Notes: generated by a model not told the origin, from the letters alone. Counted from the first letter of the stretch, positions 8,449-18,084 are shown. The stretch is DNA of 64,000 bases from Vibrio neonatus (GCF_024346975.1 NZ_AP024885.1:1426001-1490000), one strand, 5' to 3'. Made by a program: numbers and translations.

Positions 8449-9039
8449 TTACTCGTCTTTTAGCCAGCCATTAGCGACGGCTTCATCTATGATTTGTAAC
8501 GCTTTCTGCCACAAGGTTTCTGAGCCTTGTTGAATGCGACTGTTTATTGCAATAACTTGACTGCGCTTAACTTGATGCTCAACCCAGCTCTGACCTTGAT
8601 TATGATAATTCAGAAACATAGGAATAAAGCGATCTAGCGCTTTGGCAAATTTAGCATCATCACTGTTTGCCGCTTCAAATTCATCCCAAATGGCGCGCAG
8701 TTCTGTGCGTTGATCATCGGGCAAAAAGCTAAATAAGCGATCGGCCGCTTGCAGTTCTTTTTGCTGTTGTTCTTGTGAGGCAGCCGCATCGTACACAAAG
8801 GTATCACCGGCATCAATTTCTACAATATCGTGCAGCAACAGCATTTTTAATACGCGACTAACGTCTACCTTATTGTTAGCGTGCTCTTGGGTTAATAATG
8901 CCATTGTCGCCACATGCCAGCTGTGTTCAGCACTATTTTCAAGGCGACCTTGCGCACTCTTTACTCGAGTACGTCGTAATACATTTTTCAGTTGATCGAT
9001 TTCGATCAACATATCAAGTTGCTGATTTAATCTTTGCAT
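8449..9039 (-). CDS. HD-domain phosphohydrolase (YfbR/HDDC2-like 5'-nucleotidase)
   Basis: I choose the ATG at 9039 (MQRLNQQLDMLIEID), giving 196 residues, because a GGA ribosome-binding site precedes it; a longer reading from 9090 would run deeper into rimJ. The HD metal-binding residues are visible: His in SAEHSWHVA, the His-Asp pair in MLLLHDIVEIDAGDT, and a distal Asp in AKALDRFIPM. The family removes phosphate from deoxynucleoside 5'-monophosphates. The start overlaps the end of rimJ by 13 bases, and DUF2947 follows directly, so all three are one operon. Confidence 0.8.
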   Translation of the reverse strand: MQRLNQQLDMLIEIDQLKNVLRRTRVKSAQGRLENSAEHSWHVATMALLTQEHANNKVDVSRVLKMLLLHDIVEIDAGDTFVYDAAASQEQQQKELQAADRLFSFLPDDQRTELRAIWDEFEAANSDDAKFAKALDRFIPMFLNYHNQGQSWVEHQVKRSQVIAINSRIQQGSETLWQKALQIIDEAVANGWLKDE

Positions 9040-9620
9040 GCTGCTGTCCAATGTTGATTGGTCAATGAGGTCAGCACATGGTCCTGCCAACGCCCATCAA
9101 TCAAAAGGTAATCTTTTGCTACGCCTTCTTTGGTAAATCCCATACGTTGCAACACTCGTGCACTGCGCTGGTTTCTAGGTAAATAAGAAGCCTGAATGCG
9201 ATGCATATTATACTTTGAGAACATAAATTCACAGGCTTGGGTTAAACTGCTGTGCATCAAACCATTACCCTGCTCTTCTTCATCTAATGAATAGCCCAAA
9301 TTACACGAATGAAATGGGTAACCCACAATATTGCTAAACGTAATCACGCCGAGCACACGCGTCTCTTCGGCATTTAGAATCAACAAGTATAAACCTTGTC
9401 GCAACTTTTCTAATTCGGCTAAGCGAGTGATCTTGTATTTCCATCCGGATACGGTATAAAACGCATTATCTCGAATGGGGTCCCAAGGTTTTAAAAATGC
9501 CTTGTTACGCACAAAATACTCACACACGATCCTTGCATCCGTTGCCCCAACCGAACGTATGGTGACGCGTTGTGAGGAATGATCTTTTGCTATTAACGTC
9601 GGTTTATACGTAAAAAACAT
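9027..9620 (-). CDS. rimJ: Ribosomal-protein-alanine N-acetyltransferase RimJ-type (GNAT)
   Basis: A 197-residue GNAT enzyme. The acetyl-CoA-binding region appears in LGYSLDEEEQGNGLMHSSL, and the C-terminal half has the RimJ/RimL-type NQRSARVLQRMGFTKEGVAK. In E. coli RimJ acetylates the N-terminal alanine of ribosomal protein S5. It lies 48 bases downstream of tyrR and overlaps the next gene by 13 bases. Related GNATs are hard to separate by eye, so the exact substrate is less certain than the family. Confidence 0.8.
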   Translation of the reverse strand: MFFTYKPTLIAKDHSSQRVTIRSVGATDARIVCEYFVRNKAFLKPWDPIRDNAFYTVSGWKYKITRLAELEKLRQGLYLLILNAEETRVLGVITFSNIVGYPFHSCNLGYSLDEEEQGNGLMHSSLTQACEFMFSKYNMHRIQASYLPRNQRSARVLQRMGFTKEGVAKDYLLIDGRWQDHVLTSLTNQHWTAACKD

Positions 9621-9668
9621 CGTTTCACCTATTTATCTAGCAGATGTCTAGCAAACTTATCCATACAC

Positions 9669-11213
9669 TCATTTTTTACCGATATCGTAATCGCGTAACT
9701 TATTGGCAATCGACGTGTGAGAGACATTTAAGCGTTTCGCGAGCTTTCTGCTAGATGGGAAGGCTTGATACAGTTTATCCAATACCTGCGACTCGTGACG
9801 TTTCATTATTTGATCCAATGAGCCGTCCATATCCAGTTTTGCCTCAGTATTATTTAAGTTATCCAAGGTAGGCAGGTGGAAATGCTTGGTCGACAGTTGC
9901 ACCCCGTCTAGCTCAGTTAACCCGCGCAAAACCGCATTATCAAGTTCACGGAAATTACCCGGCCAGCGGTAACTAACCAGCGCGTCCATTAGGGTTGCCG
10001 AACAGGTGGGTTTATCAATACCCAATTGCGAGCAGTGCTTAACCAATAACATATCCAGTAGCGGCGCAATATCTGAAGGTCTTTCATGCAGTGGCGGGAT
10101 CTTCAAATTAAGCACGTTCAATCTAAAGTACAGATCTTGGCGGAATGTACCCGATTCAATTAACTGCTCTAAAGTGTGGCGGGTTGAGGCGATAACGCGT
10201 ACATTGACGCTCACTTCTTTATCTTCACCGACACGTCTAAAAGTACCATCTTGCAAAAATCGCAGTAATTTACTTTGTAAATGCGCGGACATTTCGCCAA
10301 TTTCATCTAAAAAAACCGTACCGCCGTCTGCATTTTCAAAAATACCTTTGTGCGGTTTACCTTGATTTATCGCACCATCGGCATGACCAAATAATTCCGT
10401 CTCTGCCACATCATCGGGCATTGAGGCGCAACTTAATACAATAAATGGGTTGTTTGAGCGATGAGAGCGAGCATGACATGCACGCGCAAGCATCTCTTTA
10501 CCTGTGCCTGTATCACCTTCTATCAATAAAGGTTGATCTAGCATAGAGAGCTTTTTAGCTTGAGTAATTAGCGCTTTATGACGACTGGATGTACCAACAA
10601 AGTGCTCAAACCCTAATGGATCGTGATCGGCAACAGAATCGGCATTGTTTGCTTCATAGCGCGACTGTCTTAGTTGTAATACGGTACTGGCGTGAACCAG
10701 TGTTTCGCTATTTTGCTGTAATCGAACGGGAATGATCTCCATTTGGTAATCAATCCCCGCAATCACGATATTTTGTTTTTGTCGTTCACCGCTGTCATCA
10801 AGCCAGTTTTGATAAGAAAACTGCGGCAAAACTTGGCTGATAGAAGTGCCCAGTATTGCAAGCTCACTGTTATGAAATAGCTGCTGCGCCTTTTGGTTCG
10901 CCATATCGATTTGTCCATTTAGACTGACCGATAATAACGCTTCTGTGAGGTTATCTAGTACCGCAGTGAGTTCCGTGTTCTTTCTTTCACTTGGCATAAA
11001 ACCGATACGACGAACATCAGAGACCCCATCGATGCGTCTGATTTGCGCCATCAGATTTCTGAAAGATTCAAAATCTAACTCTGGGCAATTGAGATAAATA
11101 ATACCGATAGGATCAATTTCAATGCCTCGTAAATCTAAGTTTTGCGAGGTAAGGATATCTAATAATTCGCGGGTTAAGCCTAAGCGATCTTCACACAATA
11201 CTTCTAAGCGCAC
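9669..11213 (-). CDS. tyrR: Transcriptional regulator TyrR
   Basis: A 514-residue regulator of aromatic amino acid biosynthesis and transport genes. Domains in order: N-terminal ACT domain (1-75, MRLEVLCEDRLGLTRELLDI), PAS domain (about 80-190), AAA+ domain (about 205-430) with Walker A GDTGTGKE and Walker B-type GGTVFLDEIGEM, and a C-terminal Fis-like helix-turn-helix (SSRKLAKRLNVSHTSIANKL). The GAFTGA loop needed to contact sigma-54 is replaced by GHADGAINQG, as expected for TyrR, which works with sigma-70. The ycjX-ycjF-tyrR order matches E. coli. Confidence 0.96.
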   Translation of the reverse strand: MRLEVLCEDRLGLTRELLDILTSQNLDLRGIEIDPIGIIYLNCPELDFESFRNLMAQIRRIDGVSDVRRIGFMPSERKNTELTAVLDNLTEALLSVSLNGQIDMANQKAQQLFHNSELAILGTSISQVLPQFSYQNWLDDSGERQKQNIVIAGIDYQMEIIPVRLQQNSETLVHASTVLQLRQSRYEANNADSVADHDPLGFEHFVGTSSRHKALITQAKKLSMLDQPLLIEGDTGTGKEMLARACHARSHRSNNPFIVLSCASMPDDVAETELFGHADGAINQGKPHKGIFENADGGTVFLDEIGEMSAHLQSKLLRFLQDGTFRRVGEDKEVSVNVRVIASTRHTLEQLIESGTFRQDLYFRLNVLNLKIPPLHERPSDIAPLLDMLLVKHCSQLGIDKPTCSATLMDALVSYRWPGNFRELDNAVLRGLTELDGVQLSTKHFHLPTLDNLNNTEAKLDMDGSLDQIMKRHESQVLDKLYQAFPSSRKLAKRLNVSHTSIANKLRDYDIGKK

Positions 11214-11305
11214 GTCTGACTCTCAAGTGTTCATTAATCTTTACATGAGTGTCTAGCAGAAGCGCACTACAGTCAAGCAATATCAGGTTTTATAAGGGCT
11301 TAACC

Positions 11306-12454
11306 CTAGCCTTCATCACGAGAATTTTGTAAACGATGCTTAACAGAGACCATAACCTGATCGCGAACGTGACGTAATTTTAATTGATTGGTCTTTGAAA
11401 ATGGAATGGGACGCATCAATTGCGCCGCTTTGATGCCAAGGCGCGCGGTTAATAAGCCAACCCCGACCCCTTGCGCTACTCGGCTAGAGAGTTTGGCGGT
11501 TAAATCCATGGACAACAGATCCATCCCTGCATCAATAGCAAGCTCACTACCACCCGCGGCCGCCATATTAATCAAGGTTAAACGTAATAGCTGTATGCGT
11601 GACCAGTAACCAAGCTCAACCCCATACTCTTTGGCAATGCGGTTAATTAACGAGATATTGCGCCATGCGACCAACAACATATCGGCGGCTGCCAAGGGGC
11701 TTGCCGCAACCATCACTGCCGCCTCAGATGAGTATTTGGCAATGGCTTTATTTACTTTATCGTCCACAGGAGACAGCACATAGCCTTGATATAAATCCAA
11801 CATGTCGCGATCAGAATGGTTTTCACTGCGATGCTGTGACCATTTCGCCAGCCCAACGTTTTCAACTCCTTTGGCAGCCAAAGAGCTCGACAGCGAATCA
11901 CAAAATGACGCCGCTTTGCCATAATCGTTGTCATCATACAGCTGCTGCGCTTTCATCTGCGCATCACCTTGACGACGCAAACGACGCATTTTTATCAGCT
12001 CGCGCAATAGTGCGCCTGCACCAATAATACAGCCTCCGGTCAATAACGCAGTCCAAGCCAGTGCCAACAAATCACTGGATTGAATTGCACCAATAAACGA
12101 TTCACACAGTTGCCAAAAGCTCAGCCCGCCTAAGGTAGTAAACAGTAGCTTCCATTTTAGTGGCACTTTACGGCGGCTAAATAACGTCGCGACCTTCTCT
12201 TCAATGGCTTCATTTTGCTCAGCGACCATAGGTTCGCTTTGAATAAACTCATGACTGGCAAAAGTTTGCTTCGCGTTTAATGGCTCATCATCCGCTTCTT
12301 TAAACGCATTTGATGTTTGCTGTGACTCATAATGCTTTGAGTGATGAGGTTCTGATTTAGAGGCTTGCTCTTGTGCATCCTCTGATAGATTTTGCTTGGC
12401 TGCGTGTTGCTTCGCTTGACTAGCAAAGACCTGCTTGGGTTTATATTCACTCAC
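11306..12454 (-). CDS. ycjF: YcjF family inner-membrane protein
   Basis: A 382-residue protein. Residues 1-95 are hydrophilic and low-complexity (rich in Gln, Ser, Lys, His). Two membrane segments follow at about 100-155 (WKLLFTTLGGLSFWQLCESF and the next hydrophobic run), and the C-terminal region (about 230-350) is the conserved YcjF/TIGR01620 domain. It starts 4 bases after ycjX. In E. coli ycjX and ycjF belong to the phage-shock (Psp) envelope-stress regulon. The biochemical role is unknown. Confidence 0.9.
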   Translation of the reverse strand: MSEYKPKQVFASQAKQHAAKQNLSEDAQEQASKSEPHHSKHYESQQTSNAFKEADDEPLNAKQTFASHEFIQSEPMVAEQNEAIEEKVATLFSRRKVPLKWKLLFTTLGGLSFWQLCESFIGAIQSSDLLALAWTALLTGGCIIGAGALLRELIKMRRLRRQGDAQMKAQQLYDDNDYGKAASFCDSLSSSLAAKGVENVGLAKWSQHRSENHSDRDMLDLYQGYVLSPVDDKVNKAIAKYSSEAAVMVAASPLAAADMLLVAWRNISLINRIAKEYGVELGYWSRIQLLRLTLINMAAAGGSELAIDAGMDLLSMDLTAKLSSRVAQGVGVGLLTARLGIKAAQLMRPIPFSKTNQLKLRHVRDQVMVSVKHRLQNSRDEG

Positions 12455-12458
12455 ACTA

Positions 12459-13859
12459 TCACCTTAATTTATCGCCAAGCAAAAACTGAATCACCTTACC
12501 CATGCCTATATGTGGCAATGGTTGTGACTCAACGTAGTTTTGCGGTCTAAAGCTTACAAAATCAAAACCTTGTTTATCCCAAAACTCAGCTTTTGGCAGT
12601 GTGGCAGGCACTTCTCCGGGATAAACAGTAAGCTCTTCACCCTGCATACTCGTACCATGAATCACTGGCGTAGTGTGCGATTTATGCTCAACAAATCCCG
12701 TTTGTGTCGATTGTATAGAGGCAAAAGGAATGCACTCCATCGCCACACTTTCAAAGGAAACGTGTTGCCAAATGGGCTGAACTAAATGGCGCAGCAATAA
12801 GCTCAAGTTAGCATGTTGATCAGGAGTGATATGATCGGCTTTGGTTGCCGCAAACAGCAATTTATCCGTACGCGGCGAAAACAAACGGCGCATCAGGCTA
12901 TTTTTACCATAGCTAAAGCTTTTCATGATTTCGGTCAATGCTACCTGCATATCACTAAAAGCATGTTCACCTTGATTTAGCGGTGACAACACATCCACCA
13001 GTAAAATTTGCCTATCAAAGGAGGCAAAATACTGTTTATAGAAGGGGCGAATCACCTGTTGCTGATATTCTTTATAGCGATTGATGAGTAAATCTAACGC
13101 GCCACCTTTTATAGGCTTTTCTTTTGCTGTCTTTGCTTTTTCTGAATGCACTTTACTTAAATATGGGAAAAACAATAACACTGGCGCATCTGCAAGCTCG
13201 CCGGGCAACACGAATCGCCCCGGCTGAATCAACTGGTAACCTTGCGCTTTTAGGCTCAGCAACAATTGCGTGAATTCGATAGATACCGCATTGATCATTT
13301 TGTCGTCCGTCAAATGCTCGATATCTAGGTGTTGAGTACGCTCTAGCCACGATTGCACTTCAGGGAGGTCAATCTGTTGCAAACGTTTTAATTGCTGCTC
13401 TGACCAAGTGGCAAAATCCATCTCAAGCATAGGTAAATCGAGTAACCACTCCCCAGGATAATCCACTAAATCTAGGTATAAAGTGGCGGTGCGAGAGACC
13501 AACTTGCGCGCTTTATTTTGCGGTTTATACTTAATGGCAATGCGTATTTCGCTGACATCTCGGGTCGGCGTAGGCCAAGTGGGCGGATCAAGTTTGAGCG
13601 ACTCGTAAGAGCCATCAAGATTAAATCTAGGAGTAAGCAGATTCTTTTGCGGGACACGTCTTGCGCCTAACAAACGTCCATCACGCAGAGCGGCAAGTAA
13701 CGGTAAGTTATCGTGAGTCGAGGTATGCAGAAGTTGATCGACAAAGGACGTGATAAATGCGGTCTTTCCTGCACGAGAAAGGCCGGTGACACCAATTCTT
13801 AGGTGTGCATCCAGCCCTCTATTAAGTAGTTGTTTTGCTTCGTTTGTTAATCTGTTCAT
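12459..13859 (-). CDS. ycjX: YcjX family P-loop GTPase-like protein
   Basis: A 466-residue nucleotide-binding protein. The Walker A motif is in IGVTGLSRAGKTAFI (residues 22-36), and a Walker B/G3-type DYPGEW is near residue 133-138. In E. coli it is induced with the Psp proteins under envelope stress. I found no clear sigma-54 promoter in the 72 bases upstream, so it may be read from the promoter of the small membrane gene before it. Confidence 0.92.
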   Translation of the reverse strand: MNRLTNEAKQLLNRGLDAHLRIGVTGLSRAGKTAFITSFVDQLLHTSTHDNLPLLAALRDGRLLGARRVPQKNLLTPRFNLDGSYESLKLDPPTWPTPTRDVSEIRIAIKYKPQNKARKLVSRTATLYLDLVDYPGEWLLDLPMLEMDFATWSEQQLKRLQQIDLPEVQSWLERTQHLDIEHLTDDKMINAVSIEFTQLLLSLKAQGYQLIQPGRFVLPGELADAPVLLFFPYLSKVHSEKAKTAKEKPIKGGALDLLINRYKEYQQQVIRPFYKQYFASFDRQILLVDVLSPLNQGEHAFSDMQVALTEIMKSFSYGKNSLMRRLFSPRTDKLLFAATKADHITPDQHANLSLLLRHLVQPIWQHVSFESVAMECIPFASIQSTQTGFVEHKSHTTPVIHGTSMQGEELTVYPGEVPATLPKAEFWDKQGFDFVSFRPQNYVESQPLPHIGMGKVIQFLLGDKLR

Positions 13860-13931
13860 ATCACGCTCCTTGCCTCAAGATATTGAATTGTTCTCAAAAT
13901 ATCCAGCATTAGAACGCAACATTAACAAGAT

Positions 13932-14117
13932 TTAATCATCGGCTATGAGCTTATAGATAACAAATAAGGCCAATTCAAGCAGCAAAGTCATCACGATCGT
14001 AATCGTAATGTATTTCTCATGAAAGATAGCAATTCCGTTAAGGATAAGGTCATAACAAAGAAAGCCACCGATCACGACGGCAACAATCATTTGTAAAATT
14101 TGGACAAAACGTGGCAT
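13932..14117 (-). CDS. Small inner-membrane protein, two predicted helices
   Basis: From the ATG at 14117 (MPRFVQILQMIV) the product is 61 residues; a longer reading from 14141 lacks a ribosome-binding site, whereas AGGGGA sits five bases before 14117. Two hydrophobic segments (about residues 5-27 and 37-57) flank a short loop. I do not recognise the family. It precedes ycjX by 72 bases on the same strand and may share its envelope-stress regulation. A palindrome at 14155-14170 lies in its probable promoter. Confidence 0.6.
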   Translation of the reverse strand: MPRFVQILQMIVAVVIGGFLCYDLILNGIAIFHEKYITITIVMTLLLELALFVIYKLIADD

Positions 14118-14154
14118 AACATCCCCTGTAATTAAAAGCACACATGTAAGTGTA

Positions 14155-14170
14155 TCAGCTATCTAGCTGA
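14155..14170. promoter_or_regulatory. Perfect palindrome upstream of the small membrane gene
   Basis: TCAGCTATCTAGCTGA has 7-base arms with a 2-base centre. It lies 38 bases before the ATG at 14117, between weak promoter-like hexamers on the minus strand, which is a usual place for an operator. Confidence 0.4.
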
Positions 14171-14177
14171 AAACTCG

Positions 14178-14203
14178 AAAAAAAGCGCAATCTTTGATTG
14201 CGC
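14178..14203 (-). terminator. Terminator of the fumarase gene
   Basis: On the minus strand GCGCAATC, AAA, GATTGCGC is followed by seven T. A second hairpin with CGCCCG / CGGGCG arms (14211-14227) lies just before it. Confidence 0.85.
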
Positions 14204-14245
14204 CCTCTAGCGCCCGTCATCCGGGCGTTTGCATCATAAATAGAA

Positions 14246-15760
14246 CTATTCCATTTCCGCTATTTTTACTTTCCAAGTATCCGGCCCAGTCTGGTGCGCA
14301 TTTTCACCTGTTGAATCCACCGCCACTGTAACCGGCATATCTTCAACGTCAAACTCGTAAATCGCTTCCATACCCAGTTCTTCAAAAGCAATGACCTTAG
14401 CGCTCTTGATTGCTTTAGATACCAGATACGCTGCGCCACCCACTGCCATCAAATACACGGCTTTGTTCTGTTTGATAAGCTCAACGGTTTGCGCGCCGCG
14501 CTCGGCTTTACCAATCATGCCGGCAATGCCGGTTTTAGAGAGCATCATATCGGTAAATTTGTCCATGCGGGTTGAAGTTGTCGGTCCAGCAGGCCCTACC
14601 GCTTCATCACCAACTGCGTCCACAGGACCAACGTAATAGATAAACTTACCTTTAAAATCCACGCCTTCAGGAAGCCCTTCACCGCTTTCCAATAATTGCT
14701 GAATGCGCTTGTGCGCGGCATCACGACCTGTGAGCATTTTGCCTGACAACAGTAAAGTTTCACCTGTCTTCCACGACTCAATCTCTTGCTGAGTGACACT
14801 ATCAAGGTTCACGCGGCGCGCTTTATCGCCCGCATCCCAAGATATATCAGGCCAATCTTCAAGTTTTGGCGGTGTCAATGTAGCCGGGCCGGTGCCATCA
14901 AGCGTGAAATGCACATGACGAGTAGCCGCGCAGTTTGGGATCATACATACTGGCTTAGAAGCGGCATGCGTCGGCGCGGTTTTAATTTTAACGTCTACTA
15001 CTGTGGTTAATCCGCCCAGACCTTGTGCGCCAATGCCAGTTTTATTGGCACGCTCGAAGATATCAAGGCGCATTTTCTCTTCGGTTGTGGTGGCGCCGCG
15101 CTCCATTAATTCATGAATGTCGACCGGATCCATTAGCGACTCTTTCGCCAGCACTGCTGCTTTTTCTGCGGTGCCGCCAATGCCTATACCGAGCATGCCC
15201 GGTGGACACCAACCTGCGCCCATCAAAGGTAAGGTTTTTTCCACCCATTGCGCGACATCATCGGATGGGTTTAACATCACCATTTTGGTTTTATTTTCAG
15301 AGCCGCCACCTTTGGCCGCAATTTGTACTTCGACTTTATCGCCAGCCACCATATTGATGTGCACAACCGCAGGAGTGTTGTCTTTACTGTTGATGCGCTT
15401 GCCCGCAGGATCGAGCAAAATAGACGCGCGTAAAGGGTTATCAGGGTTGGTGTACGCCTGTCTTACCCCTTCATCAATCATCTCTTGCACTGTCACGCTC
15501 GTGTCTTCCCACTGCACTTGCATACCAATATTGACAAAACAGGTCACAATGCCCGTGTCTTGACAGATAGGTCGATGGCCTTCGGCGGAGAGTCTTGAGT
15601 TTATTAGTATTTGCGCAATGGCATCTTTCGCCGCCGTGCTTTGTTCAGCGTGATAGGCTTTTTCTAACGCTTGCACAAAATCAAGCGGGTGATAATAGGA
15701 TATGTATTGAAGTGCATCAGCCACGCTGCTGATAAGATCTTGCTTACGAATTATCGTCAT
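14246..15760 (-). CDS. fumA: Fumarate hydratase, class I (iron-sulfur)
   Basis: A 504-residue enzyme that interconverts fumarate and malate in the citric acid cycle. It is the class I type with an oxygen-sensitive [4Fe-4S] cluster: candidate ligand cysteines appear in GHRPICQDTGIV, PVCMIPNCAATRHVHF and the glycine-rich middle. The N-terminal catalytic region (to about 280) and C-terminal beta region (about 320-500, GRDAAHKR and GPTTSTRMD) are complete. The ATG at 15760 follows AGGGG. It is somewhat shorter than E. coli FumA/FumB (about 548). Divergent from pabB, with its own terminator. Confidence 0.95.
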   Translation of the reverse strand: MTIIRKQDLISSVADALQYISYYHPLDFVQALEKAYHAEQSTAAKDAIAQILINSRLSAEGHRPICQDTGIVTCFVNIGMQVQWEDTSVTVQEMIDEGVRQAYTNPDNPLRASILLDPAGKRINSKDNTPAVVHINMVAGDKVEVQIAAKGGGSENKTKMVMLNPSDDVAQWVEKTLPLMGAGWCPPGMLGIGIGGTAEKAAVLAKESLMDPVDIHELMERGATTTEEKMRLDIFERANKTGIGAQGLGGLTTVVDVKIKTAPTHAASKPVCMIPNCAATRHVHFTLDGTGPATLTPPKLEDWPDISWDAGDKARRVNLDSVTQQEIESWKTGETLLLSGKMLTGRDAAHKRIQQLLESGEGLPEGVDFKGKFIYYVGPVDAVGDEAVGPAGPTTSTRMDKFTDMMLSKTGIAGMIGKAERGAQTVELIKQNKAVYLMAVGGAAYLVSKAIKSAKVIAFEELGMEAIYEFDVEDMPVTVAVDSTGENAHQTGPDTWKVKIAEME

Positions 15761-15922
15761 TCGTCGAGCCCCTTTTTAGGTCAGTCGGATTCCATTTCAT
15801 GCACATACAGAGCATAGACTTTACGTACATTCTGAACTTGAGATAAATCTATGATACTCTTGAGCGGATTATCAAACCACATTCACCATTACGGTGTCAT
15901 CACATTTCAAGCAATTTGATAG

Positions 15923-17326
15923 ATGTCTGATTTAAAAATAGAAACTAGTCCACTCGTTTACCATAAAAAACTCGCCATTACCCTGTTTGAGCGCGTTGAG
16001 CATCAACCTTATGCCATGTTACTTAGGTCTGCCTCAGATGAGCATCCCAATAGTCGTTACGACATATTGGTGCATTCGCCCATTTTAACGGTTGAGACTT
16101 TTGGCAAACACAGCACCATCACTCAAAAAGGTAAAGTCTCACACGCGACTTGTGATCCCTTTGAGCTGTTACGCCAATTAGGAAAGCAACACCTTCCGCC
16201 GCTCGACAACCAGACCGAACTGCCTTTTGTTGGTGGCTGGTTAGGGCTATTTTCCTACGATTTAGGCCGCTGTGTGGAAGAAATTGCCACCATAGCTGAG
16301 CACGACTTAAACGCGCCGGATATGGCAGTTGGTTTGTACGACCAAGCGTTAATTATCGACCACAAACTTAAGCAAGCCACTTGGGTAAGTGTAACCTCTA
16401 GCGCAGGGAGCACAGACTCGTTAACCCCAACATCGGCAAACGCTTCATCTAACATTCTGTTTAGCGATGCAGGTGCTCGCCACGCAACAAGCCATCATTT
16501 TCAATTGTGTAGTCCGTGGCAAGCCAACATGACTCAAGCTGAGTATCAAACTCGCTTTGAAACGGTGCAAGAGTATTTACTCTCCGGTGATTGCTACCAA
16601 ATTAACTTAGCACAACGTTTTTGCGCCTCTTATACCGGTAGTGAATGGCAAGCTTATAAAACGCTAGAAGATGAAAACCAAGCGCCCTTCTCAGCCTTTA
16701 TTCGTTTACAGCACAATGCGGTGCTGAGCATTTCGCCAGAGCGTTTTATTTTGTGCCATGACGGACACGTAGAAACCAAACCGATAAAAGGCACCCGACC
16801 GCGCTTTGCCGACCCTATCGAAGATCAAATTCAAATTGATGATTTAAAAAATGCACAAAAAGATCAGGCCGAAAACTTAATGATTGTTGACCTGCTGCGT
16901 AACGATATTGGCAAAGTATCCGCACCAGGCAGTGTGCAAGTGCCTCATCTGTTTGAAATAGAGAGTTTTCCTGCGGTGCATCACTTAGTCAGTACCGTCA
17001 CAGGAGAACTTGATAGCCAATACGATGAATACGATCTGCTTCGCGCTTGTTTCCCCGGCGGATCTATCACTGGCGCGCCTAAAGTGCGCGCGATGCAAAT
17101 CATCGAAGAGCTAGAGCCTCATCGTCGCAGTGTGTATTGCGGCAGCATTGGCTACATCAGTCGCTGTGGCAAAATGGATACTAGCATTACTATCCGAACC
17201 TTGATCACTGAAGCGCAGAATATCTACGCTTGGGCAGGTGGCGGATTGGTCGCGGACAGTGAATGTACCTTAGAATATGAAGAAACTTTACATAAGCTCA
17301 GTAAAATTCTGCCAATATTAGAATAA
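15923..17326 (+). CDS. pabB: Aminodeoxychorismate synthase component I
   Basis: A 467-residue chorismate-binding enzyme that, with the PabA glutaminase, makes 4-amino-4-deoxychorismate for folate synthesis. The C-terminal catalytic half carries the KPIKGTRPR motif with the PabB active-site Lys, RNDIGKV, and FPGGSITGAPKVRAMQIIEE. The N-terminal half (1-200) is the anthranilate synthase I-type domain. The nudL gene follows 30 bases later, as in E. coli, so the two are probably cotranscribed. pabA is not in the window. Confidence 0.95.
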   Translation: MSDLKIETSPLVYHKKLAITLFERVEHQPYAMLLRSASDEHPNSRYDILVHSPILTVETFGKHSTITQKGKVSHATCDPFELLRQLGKQHLPPLDNQTELPFVGGWLGLFSYDLGRCVEEIATIAEHDLNAPDMAVGLYDQALIIDHKLKQATWVSVTSSAGSTDSLTPTSANASSNILFSDAGARHATSHHFQLCSPWQANMTQAEYQTRFETVQEYLLSGDCYQINLAQRFCASYTGSEWQAYKTLEDENQAPFSAFIRLQHNAVLSISPERFILCHDGHVETKPIKGTRPRFADPIEDQIQIDDLKNAQKDQAENLMIVDLLRNDIGKVSAPGSVQVPHLFEIESFPAVHHLVSTVTGELDSQYDEYDLLRACFPGGSITGAPKVRAMQIIEELEPHRRSVYCGSIGYISRCGKMDTSITIRTLITEAQNIYAWAGGGLVADSECTLEYEETLHKLSKILPILE

Positions 17327-17356
17327 CCTTAGCCCAATAAAGCCACAGAGCCAGCA

Positions 17357-17968
17357 ATGACTAAAGCCGAGTTTTTACAACAATTTAATTTTACAACGCC
17401 CAGTGATTACGACGCTTTTAGTTTGCAACGTCTTGCGCATTTTAGCCAAGACGTACTGCGCCCTGCGGCGGTGTTAATTGGCTTAGTTGAGCGAAAAAAC
17501 GGCCTGCACGTTGTGTTTACCAAGCGAGCGGCGCATCTTAAACATCATCCGGGACAAGTTAGTTTTCCCGGCGGTAAATATGAAAGCAGCGATAAATTGC
17601 TACTCAATACCGCAGTGCGAGAAACCACTGAAGAGGTGGGCATTCCCAGTCATATGATTGAGATCATCGGCACGCTTCCGTCACTGCCCACCATTAGCCA
17701 ATTTGCCGTCACCCCCTATCTTGCGTGGATAGACTCAAACTATCAGCCTAAAATTGATGCCAATGAAGTGGCAGAGGTGTTTGAAGTCCCTGCTGATTTT
17801 CTTTTTTCATCCACTAACTTGGTTAATTTTCATTTCCAATTAAAAACCGTCACCCACAAAGTGTTTGCCATGCCCTATCAAAAACATTTTATTTGGGGCG
17901 TTACCGCACAAATAATTGATGCAATGCAAAGACAACTGGCTCCGTTTGGTGGAATAAACAGCGCTTAA
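17357..17968 (+). CDS. nudL: Nudix CoA pyrophosphatase NudL-type
   Basis: A 203-residue Nudix hydrolase. The family motif for CoA-acting members is visible as HHPGQVSFPGGKYE, followed by the Nudix core RETTEEVGI. Members cleave coenzyme A or its derivatives to 3',5'-ADP and phosphopantetheine. The Glu normally seen eight residues before the RE pair is Lys, but E. coli NudL also departs there. It directly follows pabB. Confidence 0.88.
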   Translation: MTKAEFLQQFNFTTPSDYDAFSLQRLAHFSQDVLRPAAVLIGLVERKNGLHVVFTKRAAHLKHHPGQVSFPGGKYESSDKLLLNTAVRETTEEVGIPSHMIEIIGTLPSLPTISQFAVTPYLAWIDSNYQPKIDANEVAEVFEVPADFLFSSTNLVNFHFQLKTVTHKVFAMPYQKHFIWGVTAQIIDAMQRQLAPFGGINSA

Positions 17969-18084
17969 AAAAAAATCCGTTATAAATTGTCACTCTTTAC
18001 TTGATGCAAATTTATTGGAATGTAAACTGATAGGTTCTATTTCTTATCTTTTTCTCAATAGCATCTATTGGAGAGTAATACCAA

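Noticed and set aside
9039-9090. Longer start of the HD-domain protein at 9090
   Set aside because: The ATG at 9039 has a ribosome-binding site and gives the shorter overlap with rimJ.
13860-13931. Sigma-54/PspF promoter of ycjX
   Set aside because: No TGGCAC-N5-TTGC-type element was found in the 72 bases upstream.
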